This document shows positions 23,985 through 35,908 of a DNA stretch of 64,000 bases, one piece after another. The translations under genes and the position numbers were made by a program. Source of the stretch: Pilaira anomala (Eukaryota > Mucoromycota > Mucoromycetes > Mucorales > Mucoraceae); contig JAIXMQ010000057.1 of the NCBI GenBank assembly GCA_025716855.1, forward strand, positions 114,707 to 178,706, read 5' to 3'. The notes beneath the pieces were generated by a model. It was not told where the DNA came from. It worked only from the letters and a program-made list of their open reading frames with translations, and searched no databases. The stretch's first letter is position 1, and each line of letters opens with the position of its first letter.

Positions 23985-24536
23985 AAGAAAGAAATAAAAA
24001 GGGCAACTTTTTTTTTTTCTAAAGTTTTTCCTTCCCTTTTTTTTTTAAATGTATATGATTTCCTCTCTTGGCGGTTTGTTGTTTTTCTTTTGGGGTGTGA
24101 AAAATTTAAAAGAAACTTAAAGAGAGGCTAAACTCGCTCTTTGTGCACCGAATTTGAATAAAAACATGAAGAAAAAAAAAATATGTATATGTATATAATT
24201 AATATGAAATTAAAAAAAGAAAGAGAAAGAGTGTGTGTATGTAAAAAAAGTAAGTTTTGTTTTTTTTTGAAAGAAAAAAAAATAGAAGAAAAAAGAAAGG
24301 GATCTTTTTTTTTTCTCTATTAAATTAACTTTTTCTCCAAAGGAAAAAAAAAAAAAAAAAAAAAGGAATCAAAGAAAGAAGGAAAAAAAAAAAAAAAAAA
24401 AAAAAAAAATGAAGCACAAAAAGGGGGGGAAAAAAGCTTGTTGACAATCCATGCAAAAGGTTACACCTATGTAATAATAATTGCTCACATGAGTAAATTA
24501 TTTTATTGCGCAGAGAAACTTATTACCGTCATCTGT
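23912..24536. promoter_or_regulatory. Intergenic, extreme A/T homopolymers
   Basis: An A40 run at 23943-23982 (T on the coding strand of the gene starting at 23911), with further A or T runs near 24168, 24258, 24305, 24342 and 24383. No gene. Likely promoter of the IQ protein and 3' flank of the VHS-GAT gene. Confidence 0.55.
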
Positions 24537-26154
24537 TTATTCATTGTGCATCCTTTGAGGGGTAAGTGGTGGTGGTAATAACGTATTTCTAAACACAATA
24601 TATTTTTAGTATTATATAAAAAACGAAAAATTAAAATAATCTTTATTTATTTACCCTGCAGTATTTACTGATGTATCGGTCTGTACCTTGTTTGTATCAG
24701 CGAAAGGATCAAATGGGTCATCACTAGTTAAATGTATATAAAAAATTAAATATAATATAATTCATATTTTAAAAGCTTTTGTACTTTACCTTGGTTGATA
24801 ATGATGTTGAGGTGGTGCAGAAAGAGGAGCAGAAGAAGAGGAAGTTGAGATTAATTCTTGTTGTTGTTGTTGTTGTTGTTGTTGCTGTTGTTGCTGTTTT
24901 TGTTGCTCATCCTAACATGACGATTTAATAATACGTTCCACCATTTCTAAATAAAAAATAAAAAAAAAAAAAAAAAACTTACGATACGAGTGCTACGGTT
25001 ATGAAGAGATTGTGAATTTTCTGTCGCTTTACTGACAGCATGTTGTTCAAGCATTTCGTCATAGGATTTGAAGCAGCTTAATAACTCGTTGTTGGCATTA
25101 ATTAAGTGGGCTATTATGTAAAAACAAGGAGAGAAATACAAATTAAAATTAATGTGTAACCAATATTTTTTCTAGTATAACTTTTTACATATATCGCTGG
25201 AATCTTCACAAGTTTCTAAATGCGACGCCAATATTTGTTGTGCTTGTTTACAATTATTATAAAACTCCTACATATAAAGAATAATCAATAATAACCCTTT
25301 TTTGTTCTTTTTTTTACTTTACTTGAATTAATTCATTTTTAGATATATCTTCTACTGTAGGATCTGTAAAAGAAAGGGTCTGTGAAAACAACTGTGCACT
25401 ATTTAATGCAAGTTCAATATCACCCTTTACATCCACAGGCTTATATATAAATTAGAGTTCAATTCTATTGTAGGTACAAATAAGTCACCTTACCTTGGCT
25501 GGTTGTTGTTGCTGTCTTGGCATAGAAGATGATTGTTGTCGGAATCTATCAACTGGTCTTCTTTGTGTAGCTCCTCCACCTGTGATACCATTCATCATCA
25601 CGTCATAAGCTCGACGAATACCACCAAAACTAGGATCTGAACCATATTGTCTTTGCCAATTTTCTAAACACTTTGCCAACTTACCATGAACTCTATCATC
25701 CGAAACCTGTAAAGAAAAGAAAAAAAAAACTTAATAGACTGACACATTATTTTTTTTTTTTTTTTTTTTTTTTTACCTTGGATGATGCTAAACTATAAAG
25801 GTCTTCACCAAATGATTTAGCTGCCAATTGTGATTGAAACTTTGCAGCACAATTTTCTGATAAAGAGTTTAAAATCTTAAAAAAAAAAAAAGGGTTAAAA
25901 AAGTCTTTTTTTCTGGATACTATTACTTGAGAACTTTTTACCTCTAAAGCTAATACTTGTGTCTTGGGTTCATTTGACATCATTTTCTTTTGTAATAACT
26001 TTCTTGCTTCTTTAGCACCCAAGTCAGTCGAGTTGACGGAATCACAAATTTGAAAGACAAGTGCCCAATCCAACTCAGTCACAGAAGGGTTTGTTGCCTT
26101 TTCAATACTTGCTGTAATATCAGTCGGTACTATTTTCTTTGAGAATAAAGGCAT
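24537..26154 (-). CDS. VHS and GAT domain sorting adaptor (TOM1/Lsb5-like)
   Basis: Starts at ATG 26154. Exon 1 encodes an N-terminal VHS superhelix (ITASIEKATNPSVTELDWAL, then CDSVNSTDLGAKEARKLLQKK). The next exons carry its continuation (NSLSENCAAKFQSQLAAKSF; SDDRVHGKLAKCLENW). A Gln/Pro linker follows, then a GAT-like helical region (GDIELALNSAQLFSQTLSF; CKQAQQILASHLE; LLSCFKSYDEML), a long Gln run from CAA/CAG codons (24857-24905) and a DPFDPFAD motif that could bind clathrin-adaptor appendages. The last exon is uncertain: translation may stop just after the 24660 junction, or splice by a CAGG/GTAAAT donor to a proline-rich end at 24537. The role, by family, is ubiquitin-linked cargo sorting at endosomes or Golgi. 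Confidence 0.82.
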
Positions 26155-26179
26155 TTGAGTTAATGTTGAGAAGAAAAAG

Positions 26180-26212
<33 letters not shown>
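26180..26212. repeat. A33 homopolymer upstream of VHS-GAT gene
   Basis: Pure A run beginning 26 bp upstream of the start codon; T on the coding strand. One of several start-proximal T tracts in the window. Confidence 0.9.
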
Positions 26213-26214
<2 letters not shown>

Positions 26215-26395
26215 TGACCAAACAATTACTTATATGAGGAGTTTCAATCTCACTCCCTCTTTTTTTGTTGTTGTTGTAGTACTTTTATGCTCTTTTAAGA
26301 AGTGATATTTCACACATTTTGAACGAGTTTAAATTTAAATACATCATCACTTGGTGAACGACATGGGGTTTTATTATTACAAAAGAAAAAAAAAA

Positions 26396-29300
26396 TTAAG
26401 CATAGTAAGAAGGTGAGATAAGCATATCGCTTAATAATGATAATTGGTCTTCATTAAATTTAAGCATATCCTCATGCCATGTATCTGAATGAGTTCTTCT
26501 AAAATCAGAAAATGTCTTACGAATTGTAGCCTACCACCAGATAGATTAGTATTCAAAAAAAAAAAAAAAAAAAAGCGCACTGTATATATCTTACCTGGAT
26601 TTCTGCTGCAGGATCAGACATACATTCAGCTAATTCACATAAAATGTCTGGCATCCATTCTGGTACTTCATAAGGGAAAGCATTAATTAAACAAGAGATA
26701 CCAAGTACAGCAGCATGTTTCTGTACAACTGCCTCAGCAAATCCTGCAGGCTCTACATTCTTTCCAGTCACTTTATCTCTTTTACGTTTAGGCACACGAA
26801 TTAAAAGTTTTGCATTAAACTGAGTTAATAAAGATTGAATTGCATCTCTTTGTGAGCAACGTACTAATCCACCTAAAGTGACTGAAGCCAATTGACGTAC
26901 TTCAATTTGTGTATCCATTAACATTTGTCCAATCACATTCATAATACAAATTAATTGTTCACTACTCATCACAAACAAGTGTTTAAAAAAGAATACTTGA
27001 AGTACTGGTAACGCTCGAATACGAATATGCCAGCTTGTAGAGGTGGTCAAAATTGTCAAGAATTGTTCAATCATAGTAGGTAACATACTAGGTGGATAAG
27101 ATACTCGTGCTGTCAAATTAAGTACACGTGTAGCCATCACTTGTAAGTCTTGATCGTCATTTACTTCTTGCATTGCAAATACTCTTTGTAAAAATGGAAC
27201 AATATATGGTAAAGTACCTGAAAGATTCCAATGACTTAATGCTTCATGTAACCAGCATAAAACTAGTATAATAGGAGATATAGTTAATATTAATTTTGAC
27301 TCTTTCTTTTTTCCTTTTTTTTTTTACCTGTTTTACTAGCATGAGCATAATTACTAGATCCACTAGGCCCAGTCTTATTCTTATTCATCTCTTCTAACCA
27401 AGTATCCAATTTACGAGTAACCAATTCAACCCTTTCAGCTTGTACAGAAGTTAAAGTAATTGGTACATTACCTACACCATCCGTCTTTGCATTTGCAATC
27501 AAAAGAGACTTGACAGAAGGATAAGAAGGTATCCATTCCAGCTGCAACAATTCATTGATATTAACACCAATGACTTCACGTACTTGTTTATAAGGATGTT
27601 GAATATTATTGAAATATGTTGGCAATATCTTTTGATTTAAAGGTTCAAAACGCCATTGTAAAGTAATCACAAGAGCACGGACTAATAACAACTTTCTTGA
27701 TTCATTAAATGCAGCATCTGACGTAGGATCTAACTCTGCTTCTAAAATCAAATCCATCAAGGGACGAATTCTTCTTGGATCACGACGACCAGCACAAAAT
27801 CGAACAAAGGATTCCCAATACGTTAAAGAGTCGGGTGTAATACTATGGAATACTTTACGTAATACAGGTGTTAACCAAGTCCAAACATTGTCTAACTTTA
27901 CAAGACTCCAATGCTTTGTACCACGAATTAAACCTGCTAATATCTCTGAAGCAGCACGTTGAGAGTTCTTTTGATCACTGGCTTCACAAAGTGTTTCAAT
28001 ATATTGTTTTGCACAATCTAAAGGACGATCACCAAATGTTTGAAAGATACTACTGAACAAACGTGCATTGGAAGAATTGAATCGATCTTCTTGCTTTTGG
28101 TTTACTTCTTGTGAAAGATAATCACATAATTTAGACCAATAGTCCGTTGTCAAAAATGTCTTTTCAAATTCTTTGTAAGATTCAAAAGAATCTGGATCAA
28201 TCTTATCTAATAAAAAGTCTTGCTTATTGACCTTATATGCTGTATACTGTTGAGGCCAGACATACCAACCCAATGTAATATTATCTACTAAAATACTTTT
28301 TTCTGCGTCTAAAGGTTGATAAGAAGCATCCAATAATTCTTTACCCATGTTTGTAGTATTGTTATCTTGTTGCTGTTGAACTTGAATATCTACCTTGAGT
28401 GGGTTACGAATACAACGTGTGATTAATAAATCCTCATTTCCACCTGCTAATGTACGTTGTTTGATATAAAGTAATAATTGAATAGTAGCACTAATACCAA
28501 TACGACGCATAGTAGGTAATTCAGATAAAGTAGCATTATTTGCAAACGCAGCTAATCTTTGAGAAGGTTTGACATCTGATCTTAAAAAGACCTCAATAAA
28601 ATTCGCTGCCATGGCTGCAAATCTCCAATGAACACGAGAGTTTAACAAAAAATCAAGCAATTGTCCAATCAAATCATAATAAGCATCTAATCTTTCCTTT
28701 GCACGACTTTCTACCTTGAGATGAATAGCATTTGCTCTTTGATTGAAATCAGATTGAGATACAGCTTGAGGAGCTAAAGCGGTGATAAAGGGAGTTGTAT
28801 CATGTTGTACCAGTACACGAAAAGAAAATGAATTGAAATGAGAGATATAATCTAAAAAGACCTTTCGAATGAGTTCTTGAATTGTGAGTTTATCTTGATG
28901 TTGTGCACCACAAATGGCCATAACAAAAGTGGGAATAAATTGCCAGTTTCTTAAACAAGGCATGATAATTGATTTATGAGTAAATAAATAGAGTGCACCT
29001 TTCATACGATCTGCAGGTGATTGAGGCTGTAATGCATCTAATAGAATTGGCATGATCAACGATTTACTATCACGGAAACAACGCGCAGTTGCGGATAATG
29101 CCATCTGACTCACTTTACGAATTTCCGCATAAGATCCTAAAGAGAATTCCAACAAGTCACGCAAGATAGCATCATGCAGTGGTGTACGAATTCTACCTTG
29201 TACATTTTGTCTTAAACGTAACATATGATGATTATAAGCACGACGCACTAATAGATTACGTGGGTATCTCTTTTTACATAATGGTGTTTGACCAATATTC

Positions 29301-32300
29301 TTGGCATAACTGTATCCACTTTTACTATGATCAAATTGTGTCTTTTCTACACCTCTTTCAGATAAATAAGTACGTGCAATCTTGATTAATATCTTGATAC
29401 TTTCTACATCATCTTCACGGTATTTTGTAAAATAGTCTGATAAATCATGAATAAATTCTCCCACTGTCTTTCGAATTTGTCTTGCTTTTTGTGTACGTTT
29501 ATCATTTGGATCTGTAAATGCGTAACCGACTTCCAAGATAGGAATATGAATATTTCCTTCTTCTTCATCATCATTATTATCTATTTCCATGATATCTATT
29601 CCATCATCTGCTACCATTGTTGCACTTCCCATTAAACAATTACGTACAACTGCTAAATGTCTACAGAGTTCATTACTATGACCTTGATTAGAAATCATTA
29701 ATTCTTTCAATCTTGCAACGGAAGGATCTAAAAATTCAGATAAGAATTGAAGTGCGAAATCTTTTTCTGCTTCAGAAGGTGTATGCCATTGTATTTCTAA
29801 ATTTGCAGGATCTCCAGGTTGTCCCCATACTTGATGTGCATTTGATTCCATAAATTCCTTATTATTCCATTGACTTGGATTTAAACTTCTGTAATCCAAT
29901 GGATAGACATTTAACAAAGTACCTAATACACCACGTATAATTTTACCTGTCCACATGATACCACGTCGACTACGACATTGATTCACCATGGTATGTGTAA
30001 TTGAAACAATATCTTGTTTATAATTCAATATCTCGGGTCCAGCACTTGAAATCACAGAGAACAGAACATTTTGATACCAATGAAAAGTAGAATCGGATAA
30101 AATCAAATTAGAAGCAGCAGCATGTGCTTCAGTAGATGCAGCACCATGTTCTAATTCCATTTGAATGTTGGTAATACAAAGTGGAATAAATGCTTTTGCT
30201 GCCTTCTTTGGTTGAATACTTGTGATTGCATCACATAATTGACCTACAGCACGTACTGCATTTGGTAAGACACGATCATTCACAAATTCTACAACTAACT
30301 TTAAAGCTAAATCATAGAGTTTATCAGATAATTGATTAAAGATAATATCGCACGTATGTAATAACATTTGAGTTAATCCAACTTCCATATTGCCTTGCTT
30401 TTTACGATTCTCTTGAGGTAAGTTTTCAAATATGGTGAATACACGTCGCATGAATTTTGCAAGCCATTCTTCAAATTCGCCAGTGGTTGCTTTCACTAAA
30501 TAATCTTCAGTTTCTCGAGAGAGTGGAACGCCTTCCATATAATCTTCTGTTGGATAATAATCATCTTGTGTTTGAGTTAAATCAAAGATGGGAATGGACA
30601 TGAGAGCAGTTGAGATAAACATGAGTGAAGAGATGGTCTTGAGTGGATCATTCATATCAATACCGGGGATAGCCAGTTGTAATAAAGGCAATAAATGTTT
30701 ACCACCAGCAGGATAATGATCACGACTGAATAAAGGTAATGCGATATCAGCTAAAATACTAAGTGCACTGGATGTACGATGTGTTTCAGTTAATGTCTCT
30801 AAAGATGGATAAATACGTTCAAGTAATCCAGGGAAAATAAGTTCTGGTTCAAGCCAAGATAAAAATTTCAAGGTGAATTGAGATGCTCCTACTGTATACT
30901 GATCTTTACCAAACATACTGAGATAAGTGACTGGACGTAAAATCAATACAAATTGTCGTCTTAATTCAGGTGTCAATCTACGTTCTAAAGGAGTCTTACA
31001 ATCCTCTTCTAATTCCTCTCTCCATCGTTTTAAAAATTCAGAGGCTAAATGACGTGCAAACGAAGTCAAGAAATAAGACCAATTACCATGATTGGATGGA
31101 TGAAAGTAAAGTTCGGTTGCCTGAATCATATCTGATAATAAATCAAGTGTATAACTATGGTTGTTGGTGTCTGGTATGATTGTATAGACTACAAATCGAG
31201 CTAACGCTTTGAATTTCTCAGGACGTCTACGTAAAATTAATGAAGATCCTGCTTTTGTGTCTACACGAACACCTTGACTACCGTATCCTGTTGTTGTTCC
31301 ACCTGCTGCTCCACCCACTGAACTACTACCATCACTACGACTACCTACAGGTAAATTTACCATACGTAATAAAGTTGTAAATACTGTCTTGACTTGTTGT
31401 TTTGTAAATAATCCAATATCTGAATTTCCTTGATCTACATTGAATTCAGCAATTAAAGAAACAAGGATCGCGAATTGTGTATCAAAACTAGGTGAATAAG
31501 TGAAGATGGACCATAATGAAAAAATAGTTGGTAAATAATCTTGAGCTAATGTTGTATAATGAGGTTGATTTTCTACAGGTAAAAATAATGCAATGTATCC
31601 TTGAGCTCGTGTAGCTTCTGATATAGAATGCACTGTAAACTTTGGAAGAAATTCGTCAAGAATCTCTTGTGTTGCAGTAGGGGAGAAAAATCTTTGTGCA
31701 TATCCTGTTAATCGAAGGACGGCTCCCAATAGTTTTCTAAATGTTTGATTAATAAGCTATTTTATTTTTTTCTTTCTTTCTTGGATACTTACGATTCACT
31801 AATTAATGCTCTTTGTCTAGCTTTGGGAAATAAAGTCTTGTCAATAATTTCATATAAAGGACGCCATTCTAATTCGAGGTCTTCAGGACCTAATCTCTTT
31901 CGATGTCTATCATACATGTTAAAGAATGAAGAAGCTTTTTTTTTTTTTTCATTCTTTACCTAATTAAACGAATGCAGTTGTTTGACCATAATTCTACTAA
32001 AGCTGGTTCCATACCAGGCATAATGATCATTTCATATAATAACTTAGCGAGATGAGCTCTTGTTTGTCGAGGTACAGCATGCTTCATATCCATGTAACTA
32101 ATTTTGTAATGTATTAATTTTTTTTTTTTTTTTTTTTTTTAGTAGTAGTAGTAGTAGTAGTAGTAAGTTCACCTTGCTAAACGTTTCACCCAGGTTAAAG
32201 CACCACGGGTAAAATCTTTTGCTTTGACACTTAGAGCAAGATGAATACAAATATCGTTTAACCATTCTTCTGCTTCATGGTCAAGTAAATTTGTATAGGG

Positions 32301-32363
32301 CAAACTTTGTGAAAAGTGAAAGGTATGTTGGGAATCATCCTCAATGACGGATAATGGTACCAT
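26396..32363 (-). CDS. BLM10: Proteasome activator BLM10/PA200
   Basis: Large multi-exon gene of about 1,900 aa. Exon 1 starts at ATG 32363; small exons lie near 32095-31970 and 31910-31795. A huge exon covers about 31740-27325, followed by exons near 27260-26590 and 26540-26396. HEAT-repeat-like helices run throughout. Diagnostic blocks include RRRPEKFKALARFVVY, EDRFNSSNARLFSSIFQTFG, KQVREVIGVNINELLQLEW and the C-terminal domain with ASVTLGGLVRCSQRD. The protein ends SYYA, the hydrophobic-Tyr-X (HbYX) tail that docks in the alpha-ring pocket and opens the 20S gate. It caps the 20S core, nuclear and cytoplasmic, in proteasome assembly, acetyl-histone turnover and DNA-damage response. Identity is firm; some internal exon ends are approximate. 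Confidence 0.95.
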
Positions 32364-33389
32364 TTTCTTTCTTGGTTTGCTGCTATAAAAAAAAAAAAAA
32401 GAAAAAAAAAAAAAGGAAATAAATTATGTAGAGAGCGATTTTTATTCTTTTTGCAATGACGCGTCCCAAACCAAAAAGAGCTTATATTGCGGTTGTTTAA
32501 AAATCAATTGGTTCATGCGTAAACAGAATCGTTGTAACTGAATTATCTGTGTATAAAAAGCTTCAGAATGTAGTGATATCTACATAAAATGAAAAGCATT
32601 TGTCTATTATGTCTGAGTTACATAATAATAACAAGTACCTATCTAGGAGAGGAGGGGGAGGGGGGGGGGGGGGAGGGAGAAGTGATAATAAAAAAAGCAT
32701 GAATTTACAAGTATAATCACTTGAGACACACCTTTTTTTATTATTATTATTTAAATGTATCTTATGTCAGTTTAAACATTTGGTACCTTTATATAGATCA
32801 GTTTTGTTTTAAATCACCTTATTAAGTTAGTGTACAGAAGGAACACTATATAATTACTGATGTCAGTTTTACAAAAAAAGAATATTTACACAAGGAAACG
32901 TATTACAAGTCTATAATAAAAAAAGACAAAAAAAAAGGTACGTAAATGTTTTTTTAAGACAAATATAAAGTATCTTTTATTAATCGAAATAGGGTTCTTT
33001 CCACATGTATACTACTCTACCTATTAAAAAAGCTCTTAATATACATAATATAAATGCCGAATGTGCGAAAGTCTTTTGACTCTGGACACGGCTATGTATG
33101 TACATTGCTGCTAATATAAGAAAATACTCATTTAATCTTCCTTTAAAACGTCAAATCAAGTAATAAGAAGAAATTGAAAAAATAAAACATTAGTTTCGAT
33201 CAATTTTACTTTTTGAAATGCATATTATACAATAGACTTGTTGTTCCTGTATTTAATTTTGAGTCTCCTACAAACAGGCGGGACTCTTTTTTTTTTTTTT
33301 TATTATTATTATATTATTTTCCTATTTCTCTCTCTCTCAGTCTATTTCACTCTCTTTCTTCTTTTAAATAAATTAACTCATTGAATACG
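32364..33389. promoter_or_regulatory. Divergent spacer between BLM10 and CDC42
   Basis: About 1 kb without a gene, shared as upstream region by both flanking genes. It contains A tracts near 32387-32414, a strong G-rich block at 32646-32681, T runs near 33287-33301 and a CT-rich leader (33320-33365) just before the CDC42 start. Confidence 0.6.
32646..32681 (+). other. G-rich tract with quadruplex potential
   Basis: Runs of G5, G13 and G3 separated by single A residues. Such a G block is exceptional in this AT-rich window. Confidence 0.7.
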
Positions 33390-34182
33390 ATGCAAACGAT
33401 TAAATGTGTAGTAGTTGGTGATGGTGCAGTTGGTAAAGTAAGTAAATGATAGATAGAAAGAAAGAGAGTGAGAGAGGAGAGTAAAAGGGATATAAACTCC
33501 CTCATTCTAAACTGTTCAACTCTTGTATAGACTTGTCTTTTAATCTCTTATACAACCAACAAATTTCCTTCCGAATATGTACCAACAGTAAGATATATAT
33601 ATATATATATATAAGAGATTGCTTTGATAATTAACATTTGTATATTTATTAAAAGGTTTTTGATAACTATGCTGTGACAGTCATGATTGGTATGTTTATA
33701 GTATATACATATAAAGCAAGTGATTAACTGGATTTATCAATTTAGGCGAGGAACCATATACATTAGGATTATTTGATACAGCAGGACAAGAAGATTATGA
33801 TCGTCTTCGTCCATTAAGTTACCCTCAAACGGACGTATTCTTGGTATGTTTCTCGGTTACATCCCCGGCATCATTTGAGAATGTAAAAGAGAAATGGTTT
33901 CCAGAAGTTCATCATCATTGTCCTGGTGTACCTTGTTTAATTGTAGGAACTCAAATTGATTTACGTGATGATCCTGCTGTAATTGAAAAATTAGCAAGAC
34001 AGAAACAAAAGCCGATTCATTTTGATGCAGGTGAAAGATTAGCAAGAGAACTTGGTGCTGTCAAATATGTCGAATGTTCTGCATTAACTCAAAAAGGTTT
34101 GAAAAACGTATTTGATGAAGCTATTGTTGCTGCATTAGAACCTCCAGTTAAAAAGAAGTCCAAGAAGTGTTTTATTTTGTAA
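33390..34182 (+). CDS. CDC42: Rho-family small GTPase Cdc42
   Basis: Exons 33390-33437, 33531-33587, 33656-33689 and 33746-34182 give 191 aa, the canonical Cdc42 length. The start [17 protein letters not shown] carries the P-loop (G10-x4-GK-T). Switch I YVPTVFDNY, switch [15 protein letters not shown] (Q61) and the guanine-specificity segments TQID and CSAL are all present. The Rho insert helix region is present ([16 protein letters not shown]). The C-terminus is polybasic followed by CFIL, a CAAX box whose Leu predicts geranylgeranylation. Position 48 is Glu where most Cdc42 proteins have Gly (MIGEEP). Cdc42 drives actin polarity and hyphal tip growth at the plasma membrane. A CT-rich leader precedes the start codon. 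Confidence 0.97.
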
Positions 34183-34377
34183 TACCCTTTTTTCTGATTC
34201 TCTCCTAATTATTATTTATTTCCATATTATATTATTATTATTATTATTATTAAATACACTCACTCAGTACACTCAATATACACTCACTATTAAAATACAA
34301 TTGAAAAAAAAAATATATATAGTTATATAATACATGTAATATTGTACAAAATGGTAAATATGTGTGTGTTATTAAAA

Positions 34378-35691
34378 TTACAAGAAATATTGACCACCAG
34401 GTCCATGGTTACTCGTTGGATTTTCGCCCTGATTTTCATTCTCCAAAAAGATAGTATAATCAGTTGAAGTAATCGGTCTATCTTGATCAGGTACTTTTAA
34501 AATGGCTGCTTTATTACCACATCGATAACAGTAATTTGGTGCTGACCATAATGTGACCAAATTACCTTCTTCAAATGGATAATTATACCCTTCATCTACC
34601 AACTGATGACTTCTCACTATCAAATCGATACCATTATTTTGACAAAACTAATTATACGATTATTTAGTACTGATTTGAATTATTTATTTTGCAACATTTT
34701 ACTTACGGATGTTGTTGGTAAGGGCCCAAATAGATAGCCTCCTCCTCTAGGACTTAATGCCCATGCGTCCACTTGAGTTTCTGGATCTGACCATAATAAA
34801 TCTATAACCTCACCCCTTTTATTATCAATCAACTCTATATATTACCCTTTTATATATATATATATATATATTTAATACTCACCACAATGTCCTCCACTCT
34901 GCGGTAATTCTTGCATTCGAAATAATGTACGAATAGAATCAATTGAAGGTAATTCAGGTGATAATCCACCATGAACACAAAATACTGATCCATCAATCAC
35001 TGCTGCCAAAGGTAAATAATCAAATACAGTACAACACCATTCCCATACTTTTGAATTTTGATATTTTGCCAAGCATTCATCTAATTATATAATTTCAAGT
35101 ATAAGTTACTTTATATATATATATATATATATATAATCACATACCATAAAATCCATAAACACGAGTGACATTACGACTTTCATGATTTCCTCTTGTCAAT
35201 GTAATGCGATCGGGATACCTATTTATTTACATGTTATTATTTATTTTATCACTACGACCGAAAAAAAAAAATCTTACTTGATTTTATACAGTAATAACAA
35301 AGTAAGTGTTTCAAGTGAATATCTACCGCGATCTACAAAATCACCCTAAAAATAATAATGGTAAGATACAATATAGGTGTATCTATTTTTTTTTTTTATC
35401 GTACCATGAAAATATATGATGTTTCCGGTAAATCACCGCCTACTTCAAATATCTTGATAAGGTCATAAAATTGACCATGAATATCACCACAAAGAGTAAC
35501 AGGCGCGTTTACGGGAACTACTGTTGATTCTTCTGCTAAAATTTCTTTCAACTAAAAAAAAAAAAAGGATGAGTCATGTTGTCCTTCTTCCCCCTTTTTT
35601 TTTCCTTTACTTTATTGCAAACTTGTCGCATATCATTTTCTGACAAGTATTTGCATTCCTTAATAGATTCAATACATGCGTCAATGTCCAT
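34378..35691 (-). CDS. PP2A-like serine/threonine phosphatase catalytic subunit (PP4/PP6/Ppg1 group)
   Basis: Multi-exon gene starting [20 protein letters not shown] and ending GGQYFL. Metal-binding PPP motifs are intact: [19 protein letters not shown], then HGGLSP and [11 protein letters not shown]. The YFL end is the type that LCMT-like enzymes methylate in PP2A, PP4 and PP6. At the junction near 34888-34805, the best splice restores the invariant CDLLWSDPE. Unusual features are [14 protein letters not shown], where most relatives read SRQ[IL]TQVYGF, a longer [11 protein letters not shown] segment and a short tail. The family dephosphorylates Ser/Thr in regulatory-subunit complexes in cytosol and nucleus. 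I cannot decide between PP6 (Sit4/Ppe1) and Ppg1 without a tree. Confidence 0.88.
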
Positions 35692-35863
35692 TTTAGAATA
35701 CAAGGTTTAAGGATGAAGAGAAAAAAAAAAAGAGTAGAAAAAAAAAAAGATAGGTTACGTGGAAAAAAAAAAAGAACAGGTTTTATGCTATCGAAAAAAA
35801 AAAAAAAAACAGATTCATTTAAGGAGTGTTCCGAATCCGTTTTTAGGCCTTTTTTTTTTTTAA

Positions 35864-35896
<33 letters not shown>

Positions 35897-35908
35897 CGAC
35901 TATATATA
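35692..35908. promoter_or_regulatory. 217-bp bidirectional promoter
   Basis: Only 217 bases separate the start codons of the divergent phosphatase and TRAPPC2L genes. The interval is mostly A tracts next to the phosphatase and T tracts (35850-35892) next to TRAPPC2L, so each gene sees poly(T) on its own coding strand. Confidence 0.6.

Noticed and set aside
34805..34888. A 12-residue insertion before LLWSDPE in the phosphatase
   Set aside because: Using the acceptor nearer to LLWSD restores the invariant CDLLWSD, so the extra residues are intron.
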